Below are positions 21,073-31,500 of a DNA stretch of 64,000 bases, one piece after another. The notes under the pieces are model-generated. The model saw nothing but the letters and a program-made list of their open reading frames with translations, had not been told where the DNA came from and did not search any database. Each line of letters begins with the position of its first letter. Position 1 is the stretch's first letter. This DNA comes from Macrocystis pyrifera (lineage: Eukaryota > Sar > Phaeophyceae > Laminariales > Laminariaceae), in assembly GCA_031763025.1 (NCBI GenBank), contig JASSKH010000028.1, positions 7,513,324 through 7,577,323 on the forward strand. The letters run 5' to 3'. The translations under genes and the position numbers were made by a program.

Positions 21073-23395
21073 GATATCTCGACCTCTGAGCGTGCTCCGT
21101 TGGTACATCCCTGGCCTCTCAGAGCTCCCACTTGGGAATCGCCTCCGTTTATTACTTGCCGGACCTTTCTAGCGGGTCTTTGTTTTCTCCATTTCTCTTC
21201 GTACTTTCAGTCCTTCTTTCCTTTTTTCTTCTTTCGTTTCGTGTGCGTGCGTGTACTCCGAGCACGGTTGCGCGGGCGAACCCGGCACCGTCGCGGGTGT
21301 CAGCGGATGCTGGCGAGTAGAGGGGGAGTTGCAAGGAGCGCGGTCGCCGCTTTCGTGCCTAGGCGTCGCGGGTGCCTGGAGACACGAGGGATGCATCAAT
21401 AGGCTCTGTCTGGCCTCCATTTATGATTTTGGATAGAGTACGTACGAGTATTTAAGGGGCGTTCGAGATTGTAAGATAATATCCAAGCGGTGCTTATCTT
21501 CGCGACCGGGCTGAGAGTCACAAGAGGGAGGTACCCCGAATGAGCACCAACATTGTCGAGCTTGCGTCGAGGTCCACGGTGAGCACCGGGCTCCACGTGA
21601 GGCGGGCGACGGGGCTCACTGTGGCAGAGAGGGAGGGAAGCTTTACCCGGACTGAATCGGTGGCGAGATGGTCGCGAGAGGGGCGGGCGGCGTACGAGGC
21701 TGAGAGAGAAGTTCTTTCTTTTTTTCATTTTTTCTTTTTTTGACTGGTGTAAGGTGTTCCACCCAGGTAGTAAATTAATACACGAAAAAAGGGGACGGGG
21801 ATAGTATTTTTCGGTTTCATGTTCGTTATTTTTGCTGTGTTGCTGTGCCGTTCTGTGCTTTAACTTTATCGTTCGTACATACGACGAGTACACAGACACA
21901 GAGCATATCGAAAGAAGAAAATAAGTACCCTACCTGGGGTATGTACGTATGTACGACGTGTGAGCGAGAGTAGCGGAAAACCGCCCGCGACGCGAAGCAT
22001 ATGTGGCGTCCGAGCTGTTTTCTCCTGAAGCATGTGGCGGCGGGACTCTTGGCATTATCAAGTCGCCAGTTTGCAGCTAACTACAGGGGCCATAAAAATA
22101 TATATATTCAATCATGGACCTCTGTCCGCTTCGCATAATTTGATGTTTCCTTCCTGAGCGAGCGTAGCGGGAGGCGTAGGCCGCCCGCGGAGCGAAGCGC
22201 CTTGTACATACATAGATATACTTGCTTAGATCTCGATCTCTGAGCGTGCTCGGTTGGTACATCCCTGGCCTCTCAGAGCTCCCACTTGGGAATCGCCTCC
22301 TTTCATTACTTGCCGGACCGTTCAGCGAGTCTTTGTTTTCTCCATTTCTCGTCGTACTTTCAGTCCTTCTTTCATTTTTTCTTCTTTCGTTTCGTGTGCG
22401 TGCGTGTACTCCGAGCACGGTTGCGCGGGCGAACCAAGCACCGTCGCGGGTGTCAGCGGATGCTGGCGAGTAGAGGGGGAGTTGCAAGGAGCGCGGTCGC
22501 CGCTTTCGTGCCTAGGCGTCGCGTGTGCCTCGAGACACGAGGGATGCATCAATAGGCTCTGTCTGGCCTCCATTTGTGATTTTGGATAGAGTACGTACGA
22601 GTATTTAAGGGGCGTTCGAGATTGTAAGATAATATCCAAGCGGCGCTTATTTTCGCGACCGGGCTGAGAGTCACAAGAGGGAGGTACCCCGAAAGAGCAC
22701 CAACATTGTCGAGCTTGCGTCGAGGTCCACGGTGAGCACCGGGCTTCACGCGAGGCGGGCGACGGGGCTCACTGTGGAAGAGAGGGAGGGAAGCTTTACC
22801 CGGACTGAATCGGTGGCGAGATGGTGGCGAGAGGGGCGGGCGGCGTACAAAGCTGAGAGAGAAGCTCTGCTGTAAGATTTTTTTTCTTTTTTTCATTTTT
22901 TTTTTTTGACTGGTGTAAGGTGTTCCACTCAGGTAGTAAATTAATACACGAAAGGGGACGGGGATTTTTTTCATTTAGAATTTTTCGGTTTCATTTTCGT
23001 TGTTTTTGCTGTGTTGCTGTGCCGTTCTGTGTTTTATCTTTCGTACATACGAGTACACAGACACAGAGCATATCGAAAGAAGAAAATAAGTACCCTACCT
23101 GGGGCATGTACGTATGTACGACGTGTGAACGAGCGTAGCGGAAAACCGCCCGCGACGCGAAGCATATGTGGCGTCCGAGCTGTTTTCTCCTGAAGCATGG
23201 CGGCAAGTCTCTTGGCATTATCAAGTCGCCAGTTTGCAGCTAACTACAGGGGCCATAAAAAAAAACAATATTCAATGACGGACCTCTGTCCGCTTCGCAT
23301 AATTTGATGTTTCCTTCATGAGCGAGCGTAGCGGGCGGCGTAGGCCGCCCGCGGAGCGAAGCGCCTTGTACATACATACATACATACCCTACCCC
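21073..23395. repeat. Tandem duplication, unit about 1.15 kb, two copies
   Basis: Copy 1 (about 21073-22215) and copy 2 (about 22228-23380) align end to end with a period of 1154-1164. Shared marks are CTCTGAGCGTGCTC, GGCCTCTCAGAGCTCCCACT, GAGGTACCCCGAA and GAGCGAGCGTAGCGGG, plus a closing CTTGTACATACATA. Frames open in both copies carry indels and no known domain. It may be an unclassified mobile element in tandem. Confidence 0.85.
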
Positions 23396-23499
23396 GGGTC
23401 GACCCGGTCCGCCGCGTGTGGATTGTTTTTTTTCGACGTTTTCTATTATTTTCCCCCTCTCAAGCTTCAACGGGGTCTAGCGGCCATCTATTCCCCGGC

Positions 23500-24130
23500 T
23501 CTCGGTAGGTATGATAGGGAGGGGGTCTGGTGGCCTACAGCCAGTTTTCCCTTTTGTTTTTTGTTTTTTTCTTCTTTCTGGCTTTTCGTTTCGTCGACAG
23601 GATTTCCACGGCCGCCACGGAGATCGTCATGGTTTTCTTACGCTGCGAGGGACGACGAGCAGTGACTTTTCTGGTTTGGTTTGGCGGCGACAGGTAGGTA
23701 TGATGGCCGTGGTGGTGTGATCGTTGTACCTATACTGACCGTAGTACGGCAATGATCGTTGGCGTTCTTTCGTGTAGGTAGATGAGGGCTTGTGTTCGGG
23801 CAACAAGCCTTCATTCTGTACATTCCAGACAAAAAAGCTTGTTTAAAGCGAAAAGAAGGAACAGCACCACGGCTTCCCACGTGGTCCCCCACCGTAGTAC
23901 TAGCCTGGCCCGACGCCGCTTGACTTCACGGAGTGAACGAACGGGATGTGGTGCGATCGACGTGGTATGACCGTTCCTGATTTTCGCACGACTTGGCGCG
24001 CATCCATACCCCGACTTTCGGTAGGTATGATAGGGGTGTGTCTGGTGGCCCACAGCAGTTTCTCTTCTTTTTTCTCTGGCAATATTCGCACACGGTCATC
24101 ATGGAGATGGTTGTGATACGCCGAGCCCCA
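23500..24130. repeat. Local duplicated blocks
   Basis: CGGTAGGTATGATAGGG…GTCTGGTGGCC…CAC followed by T-rich DNA and a CATGG-containing end occurs at 23500-23640 and 24010-24115. The block AAAGCGAAAAGAAGGAACAG … CACGTGGTCCCCCACCGTAG at 23845-23905 recurs diverged at 25200-25265. Confidence 0.6.
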
Positions 24131-24414
24131 ACAAGAAAGCTAGCAATACCAGGTATAAAATAATAATACGTACTACTGTAGTTTTAATCAGAAAGTCCGT
24201 TTTATAGGGAGTTGCAGCGTGGCCTATACCTAACAATAACAGACCGGCCGGTGAGAAGGGAGGTGGTTGCCCTACATTCCGTCCACCGTGTGTATGTGGC
24301 CTTGAGGCCTCGCGGTGTTCGTAAACAGCAAGGGACGGGTAGTTCTGAAGACGACGTGGTTGTATCAGTTTTGAGTGGACAAATAGGTATGGCAATGCTC
24401 GTTGAACGCGGCTG

Positions 24415-25005
24415 TTAAGATCAAGGTCGGGACACTTTGTATCCCCGGACAGATTTGGTACTCGTTGGTACTCACGTGTGTTGTCTGCTTAGGGATACCT
24501 GGGAAAACCCCTGGTTTTCCATATACGAAACGCCTCCCAAGTACTAGAAATATGATCCCAATACTTGAACCCAGGTAATTACCGGGCTTTCAGCCTCATT
24601 CAAGGCAGTATCATAACACTAGCCCACTCTGATGAGCCGTATATGCAGAATTATGGGAAATTCGTAGAAACCCCGATTCCACGAATTAGAACATGAGTCG
24701 AAGATGCGGCTTCTCAAAACCCAATCCCAACGCCACTTGTTAAGATCAAGGCCGGGATACTTTGTATCCCTGCCTATTAAGTCGGTACTCTTTGGTACTC
24801 ACGTTTGTTGTTTGCTTAGAGATAGAAGAAGAGCAGCCTTAATTCTTTCGTGGGCGCGGAGACTGAGAGCAGAGCTCGTGCCTCGATGGGAAAACCCCTG
24901 GTTTTCCATCTACGAAACGCCTCCCAAGTACTACAAATACGATCCCAATACTTGAACCCAGGTAATCACCGGGCTTTCAGCCTCATTCAAGGCAGTATCA
25001 TAACA
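24415..25005. repeat. Tandem-duplicated repeat with a tRNA-like B-box
   Basis: TTAAGATCAAGG(T/C)CGGGA…TTTGGTACTC, then GGGAAAACCCCTGGTTTTCC, CGAAACGCCTCCCAAGTACT and AGGCAGTATCATAACAC occur at 24417-24625 and 24738-25005. Copy 2 has about 65 extra bases. On the minus strand each copy contains GGGTTCAAGTATTGGG, which resembles a Pol III B-box, so a tRNA-derived SINE is possible. No full tRNA cloverleaf fits. Confidence 0.55.
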
Positions 25006-25269
25006 CGGCAATGATTGCTAGCGTTTGTCAATGATGAGGGGTTGTGGGCGGGCAACAACCATCATTTAGAAAATAAAAAACAACAGCTGTGAGATCGAGG
25101 ATCTCGTCGAAACATTGCAAGCTGTGTGTGATATTTATACATCGATCGCGCGTACTACGGGTTTTAGATGGCCTTCTGCGGGGTCAGACCGTAATATAGA
25201 ATTAAAGCGAAAAAAAAAAGGAACAGCACCAGGGCTTCCCACCTCTGGCCCCACACGGTAGCACTAGCC

Positions 25270-26100
25270 CCTGTGAAGAGATGCATCGTTTGCACCCAGC
25301 TTGACCGACCTAGACTCTTATTCGTCGAGGCACCACCATGTTGTCAAACACGTATGCAAAAGTGTGGATTACGAAAATAAGCCATTTTTTACTCTCCAGG
25401 CGTTGTCGCTGGGGGGGGTAATGAATGACTGACGTCAACAACAACCAACAAATGACTTGGAACTACGCTGAAACCTGGTACCCCAACAACAACAACAACA
25501 ACAACTACAACAATGAGCGTTGCAGGAAAAGGTGGAGGGGGCATGTACAACGCGGCGCAACCTGCCGGGTACATAGCGTGTGCAACAACTTGACGGGACC
25601 GCCACCCTCGAACCACGGCACTCACTTACTACTCAATATCGTCAATTTTTACTCCATAAAGTGGCATACATATTTTGGCTACCCTTTACTTTTACATGCA
25701 ACCATTACCCACAACTAAGCTTATTGGTTATTCATACCTGGTACGCATAAATACACAACAGTACTCATATTTACGGACAGGTCCGTAGTAAGGTATACCC
25801 ACGCCTTACCGTTCTCGCTGTAGAACCGCACAACGTTACCACAAAACCCTCGGCACCAATGCCACCCAACAGCAGAATTTTCTTGGCACACAAATAAAAC
25901 CTATCAACAACTATATTCGTACGTAGACGCGTGGGTTGGGTACGGCTATACAATCTATTCTGTACCACGTATGCCCACAACCAACCCGCGGCGAAAACAA
26001 AATCGTCCCGTCGACACAAAACAAACACAATAATGTAACGACTCGTAAAGGAGACACCACACTGCCACACAAACTACGAGGCACGATGCTGCTACAAAAA
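25270..26100. other. No gene recognised
   Basis: Downstream flank of the coiled-coil gene. Contains an (AAC)n tract at 25485-25515. A donor-like ACAG|GTATGC just after the stop at 26118 means a 3'UTR exon could lie here. Confidence 0.4.
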
Positions 26101-26117
26101 CTACGAGGCATACCTGT

Positions 26118-28595
26118 CTAAGTGCCACCACCACCACCACTACCACCAACACCAACACTAACACCACCCGCGGACGCAGAAGCCCTACGGTCCAGCTCAC
26201 TAAACGCCTCTCGTTGGCCGGCTTTCCAGTCGCGAACGACCACGCTTTGGCGCCGACCCCCCTCACGGCCTAGCCCGCCCGGCGCCGTCGCCGATGCGAA
26301 GAAGGTCGACAAGTCAGAGGTGTTGGTGTTCAAGGACTCGAGGGATCGCGTGGCCGAGGAAGATTCATTGTCGTCGGAATATTCTATCCGAGACGGACGA
26401 CCGGCAGTAACTCGGTCAGGTTGTTTCGTGTCACCCATGGCGACATAGGCATGGTCGGCATGATTGGATTCTTCTGTTTCCCGCCCCGCGACGAAGAGCG
26501 GGTCTTGGCGAGGGGTGCCGTCGGTGGGAAAGGGAAGACCAGAACCGGAGGCCGGGCCACCAGGACGTCGTGGTTGTGATCCTGCAACCGTAACTTCGAC
26601 TCTGCCCCTGATACCGCTGCTGCTGCAGTCGCTGGGGTCCACCTGCTGGAGAGCGGACAACCGGGGGGGGGGAACAGCAGCGGGCGCGGTGATGTCACCG
26701 ATGTCTCCGGCTGACGGCAGCCAAGCTTCTTGTTGGCGGCGGCGCCAAGGAGCCCCGGGTGTGGAAGAGCCGCGGCCTGCATCCCTGCCCGTCGATGGAT
26801 GCAACGACCCGCCGCCCCCTCTTGCTGTCACCCCTTCCACGTGCTGCTCTCCCTTTTTGCCAAAGGCGCCTTCGATCCTGCCTACATCACCGCCAGCGAG
26901 TCGGACTTCCCCGCGTGCTCCGTTCGAAAACCCACTTTCCCTCCTCCATCGGTCGTCGTTGCGCTTACCACCTTTCGTTCGGAGAGCCGTTGGCCGCGGG
27001 GTCTTGCCGGTGGAGTCTAGCTCGATCGTGCCTTCAACGGAAAAATTCGAGAGACCCGCAGCTGCCTCAGCCCCTTCCTCTCCCTGCGGTGCCAAAGCTG
27101 CCGCTGCCGCTGCAGCTGTCGATTCTGCGTGCCTGACGGGCAGTGAGGCGTGGGCTTGACGGTTCGACATATTCCATTGCCGGTTGATCTCCTCCACCCT
27201 GGCGTCTGCTTCTCGCACCTTCTCTTCTTTGTCTTGGTGAATACTGCTTATCACGGAGCGCATCTCGGCCTGCATTTGGGACATCGGGTTGGCGGCTTCG
27301 CGCGCGGCTTCGCTGGCAAGACTGGCGGCAGCAGTTGCCTTTTCTAAAGCGGTTTCAAGCTCAGCCACCTTGCGCTTCAAGTCAACAACCTCGTGCGCTG
27401 CCTGCGCGCGCAGAGACGCTTCACGGGTCAGCGCGTCGGCCGCAATACTTGCTTCTGCTTGAAGCGCCACCGTTATCTCTTCCATGCCCTTCTGTATTCC
27501 AGCTGCCTTGCACTGATCTCGCTCCCGGGCATCGGCCAAGCGCGCTTGTTCGTCGGCTACGCCCTCTCGGTAAGCCCGCTCGGTGGCCTCGGTCAGCGCC
27601 GCTATTTTTTCCTTCGACGCCTCGTTCTTAATGGCGGCTCTTTCTTCAGTCCACTTTTCGCGTCCTTCCTCCGCACGCGCGAGCGCCCGACGGGCGTTCT
27701 CGACTTCTTCTCGAAGCGCCGTTCTGAGCCTCGCGGCTTCATCGCTCAGCGTCGTAACTTCGCGCTCGTGCTTGACACCCCGCTCGGTCGCGATTTTGGC
27801 GGCTTTTCTCGCCTCGGTCGACGCGGCTATCAGGGCCGCTTCGAGCTCAGTTACTCGCGAGGCCAATCTCTTGCCTTCTCGTTCCAGTTCCTCGCGTCGC
27901 TTGGTCTCCAGCTCCAGCGAACCCTTCAGCCTAGACGTGTCAGCCTGCATCGCGTCTTTGATCAAGCCTGTTTTCTCGAAAAGCGCAGATCTCTCGCGAT
28001 CTACGTCCTGCTGCACATGCGCCGCCGTGCCCTCCGCAACTTTTGCTGCTCGCCGTGCGGCCCCCGCTGCCCTGGACATTCGGTCGAGCTCGCTCTCCAA
28101 CCGCCGCCTTTCTTTCTCTGACGAAGCTAGTGCGTCGAGGACTTGGGCAACGTCAGAGTCTATATCTTGGGCTTCGGCACGCGCGCTGTCCAGCTCCTTC
28201 TGGATTCGGATTCGCTCGGCCGCCCACAACTCCGATGCGCGAGAAAATTCGGCGCACCGCTCCCGCAGTTCGTTCGCGCTCGCAGTCTTTTCTAAGCGAG
28301 ATCGCTCTTGTGAGCTGGCGCGCTCCTCTTTCTGCTTGGCGACTTCCGTCGCGAAGGCGCTGGACGCGAGCGCTAGTTCCTCGCACCGTTTCCTCAGGTC
28401 GGTCTGAACCGCTAACGCGGTGTCCAGGCGTCCCCTCGTGTGGGAAAGCTCTTCCTCTGCGGACTCGAGGCGACGCCGGGTCACCGCGCCCGTCGACTCA
28501 GCCTCTGCAAGCCGATTGTTTGCGGTCGATTGAGCTTCACGTGCCTCTCGGCGGTCTGCGTCCGATCGGGCCACTTGCTCCTCCAGCACGAGAGC
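26118..28595 (-). CDS. Coiled-coil gene, last exon
   Basis: Acceptor CTGATCTCAG|GCT; stop TAG at 26118-26120; 825 codons. Residues 1 to about 440 of this exon are continuous heptads with long Glu/Arg/Ala-rich stretches (e.g. RRREAREAQ-, ELEREGKRLASRVTELEAAL-like). After about residue 480 the sequence becomes Gly/Ser/Pro-rich and disordered, ending in a Gly run. Confidence 0.85.
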   Translation of the reverse strand, partial: ALVLEEQVARSDADRREAREAQSTANNRLAEAESTGAVTRRRLESAEEELSHTRGRLDTALAVQTDLRKRCEELALASSAFATEVAKQKEERASSQERSRLEKTASANELRERCAEFSRASELWAAERIRIQKELDSARAEAQDIDSDVAQVLDALASSEKERRRLESELDRMSRAAGAARRAAKVAEGTAAHVQQDVDRERSALFEKTGLIKDAMQADTSRLKGSLELETKRREELEREGKRLASRVTELEAALIAASTEARKAAKIATERGVKHEREVTTLSDEAARLRTALREEVENARRALARAEEGREKWTEERAAIKNEASKEKIAALTEATERAYREGVADEQARLADARERDQCKAAGIQKGMEEITVALQAEASIAADALTREASLRAQAAHEVVDLKRKVAELETALEKATAAASLASEAAREAANPMSQMQAEMRSVISSIHQDKEEKVREADARVEEINRQWNMSNRQAHASLPVRHAESTAAAAAAALAPQGEEGAEAAAGLSNFSVEGTIELDSTGKTPRPTALRTKGGKRNDDRWRRESGFSNGARGEVRLAGGDVGRIEGAFGKKGEQHVEGVTARGGGGSLHPSTGRDAGRGSSTPGAPWRRRQQEAWLPSAGDIGDITAPAAVPPPRLSALQQVDPSDCSSSGIRGRVEVTVAGSQPRRPGGPASGSGLPFPTDGTPRQDPLFVAGRETEESNHADHAYVAMGDTKQPDRVTAGRPSRIEYSDDNESSSATRSLESLNTNTSDLSTFFASATAPGGLGREGGRRQSVVVRDWKAGQREAFSELDRRASASAGGVSVGVGGSGGGGGT

Positions 28596-31500
28596 CTGAG
28601 ATCAGCGTACAGATATGACGTGGAACGGGGGGGGGGGGCTAGGTTCACTACCACCATCCTTCTGAAAGGGTGTTGCGGGGTAGACACGTGATTGCTGACG
28701 GGAACACACAACTCACACGCAAAGAGGAATTAGTACCCCACTGGAACGCTAGGCCGGTGCTGACATGGTACTGCCTTTGTGGAGCACAAAGCATGATCAG
28801 ATGAAGACAAGCAGCAGAACCACACGGAAGTGAACGAAACATTGTGCATGGTACCACAATCACTGTTGGGGGTGGAATTTTGGATGTATCGACCACAAAA
28901 AATGGTGACAACAACGAGCAAAAAAACAAATCCCCGCCGAAAAGATAACGCCTCCACCCACCCTAGAATGACTCGATTCCAGTGGAAATTAAAATAATTC
29001 CGAAACGCATAGCGCGTGATATCGCGGGCGAATCTGCTCCTGACAGTTTAATAAACCCTCTAGACTCAGTATTTCTAAATGCTGATGAGTTTGTTTTATA
29101 ATTGGAAATAAGCAAAGAGGTGAAATCGTCCAAAAGACTCGCTTGAGGGGGGGTCACCTCCAAATACTATGGCAAAATCTCCGAACTATTGGATATTATG
29201 TGCTCAATACTTCACCAAGAATCTTTCTGGGTCACATGACATCCATCGAAGCAAACTCCAGCTGATTTCATTGAATTGGGGACATGCAGTGTGCCTTAGC
29301 AAATCGGCCAAGATCACCTATATATGCCTAGTATTTGGGTGTACCCGACGGGGGTCGATAATTTTGTCGCCCCGCTTCCAGAAAAAGCATTGCATTCGCG
29401 CTGATACGGTCGACATGTCCAATTGTACAACACAACAAAACGAATAACAAGGTACGACGCATGCAAGCGTATGGCAGAAAGGAACAGCGAACCTACCCAA
29501 CGAGCACCCTGTCGCGTAGTAAGCGCTCTAGCGCGTGAGGCACGGGAGCGCTGTGACTCGCGGTGTCCGCGTAGCGTCCGCGCAACTGCCTAGAGCCGAG
29601 GCAAGCACAACAACTTTCGCGATGATGTGCGTTCGGCATACTACTATTATTTGTGCGTACAGCACACCGACACGCATACGAGGCATGCAAGCGTTTGGCA
29701 ACAGACCAGCGGATGTATCCAATGAGCACTCTTTGCCTCGTATTATATTGCTTTTGCCCATAAGGCGCGGGAGCGCTGTGACCCGCGAGGGTTGTTGTGA
29801 CTCATGGTGGCCGCGAAACCGCAAGCAATGCTTGCAAAAACTCCGGGAGCAGCTTGTACAAGTACGAGTACTGCTAAGCGTTCTATGATTCTGTACAAGT
29901 ACAGCCCGCAAGTATGTACCGGTATGTGTACGTACGTATGATACATATACGTAGTACATGCAAACAATACGTAGTACGATAGTTCGGCGTCTGTACAGCA
30001 CCCTGTTGTGATGATGTGCTCGACATTGTGTTTTGATTGGGTGATCTATGGCGAAATTATATGAACTAAAAAAGTCCAAAAACACTTTTTTGGTTCAACA
30101 ACTACAAAATCCCACCCCTAACTGTGATCACAATTCCGACGCAATTTACAGGGGGGCTACAGCCCAAGCGGTGTAGAAAAAAATCCGGGACAAAACAAAC
30201 CTGAGCAGCCTTGTCCCTCAGGTGCCCCTGAGCCTCCGCAAGCTGTGCCACAGCTTTGCCGAGCTGGTCGTCCGTCCTCGCTTTATCCGCCTCTAGCGCC
30301 CGGGCCACCGAGTTTACCTCACGCAGTTGCTCCGTGAGATCAACGTTCTCCCTCCTGAGAGCAGCAGGGTCTCTCCAGCGCCCGCCTCCCATCCCTGAGA
30401 AGGTGCAAGAGTCCCTCTCGTGTTACCCGCGGCTGGGGTGGCAGCCCCGAAAGAGTCCCGAGTGTCTTCGAGGGCACCCAGCACCTCGCCCGCCGCTAGC
30501 TGCAGGAGTCGCTTGACGTTGCCGCTCATGTCACGAAGCCTGGATGCCTGAGCCGTCAGCTCATACGCGTGGGCATCAGCCGACGCGGAGGCCGAAGGAG
30601 GTTGACCTTCCTCCGGTGCAGCTACCGCAACAGCTCCTGGCGGCCTTTCGCGCGAGCCCTGCGCCAGGTTGACGCGGCTATGAAGCTTGATTGGTGGGGC
30701 GGAGGGTTCCTTGCAGCTACGGGGGGGAGCTGCCGAGTCGTCGGAATAGCCGTCCCGGCTTTGACGCTTTCTGTTTATCCTCAGTAACAATTCCTGCGAT
30801 AGCTTCAGCGCGTCCAGAGCACCCTATAGCGACAAGTACAAGAACACGCCAGCGCATGTTAGAAAAAAATGTCCATTGCCTCAATAGTTGTTTCGGTCGT
30901 ATATACCCTCAAGCAGAGCGGACAGAAACAACAACAATCACCTATTCTTGGCGAGCGTTGGTTGCGTACGTCCGGCAGTGTAACTCCTACCAGGTATCGT
31001 TTATGGGACGAAGCGCACAACGTGTCTTACTCGGTCTGACTTCTGACGCAACCACACCAATACGGCACGGAAAATCGCAATTGCACCGGCGCTCACGGAG
31101 AAAAAGAGACGCTTAGGAGGCGCCCAAAACACTGCCCAGCGCCTTCATCTATGGACACCCACCAGCCACAATACGCGAAACACACACCCTTTCCCCGCCG
31201 AGACCCCCCCAATCACGCTCTCCATGATTTCCTGTACGCACCTGAAATTCCTTCCGAGCGTGTGTGCTGATCCGGCGGGAAGCAGCCACCAGCTCCTCCA
31301 GCGCAGCGATTCGCCCCTTCGCCTTTTCATACTTCGCGCGCAACCGTTGGAACTCTCCTTCAAGCACAGTCGAGGAGACAACCGCCGCTGTCGCTACCCC
31401 CCGCCCTTCCACCCTCGGCGCCTCGCCTCCCACCCCTACCGCCAACCCAGATCCTGCCTCTGACGACTCCGCTCCAGCATCAGCAGCAGCAGCAGCAGCC

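Noticed and set aside
20092-21402. Long open frames (300-436 codons) on both strands across the CATA array
   Set aside because: A tetramer without stop codons stays open in several frames on each strand; the peptides are pure YIHT or MYVC repeats.
27583-28407. Plus-strand frames of 240-270 codons opposite the last coiled-coil exon
   Set aside because: They mirror the Ala/Glu/Arg-rich minus-strand exon; Ser/Ala-rich antisense frames are expected from that codon use, and the sense strand has consistent splice sites.
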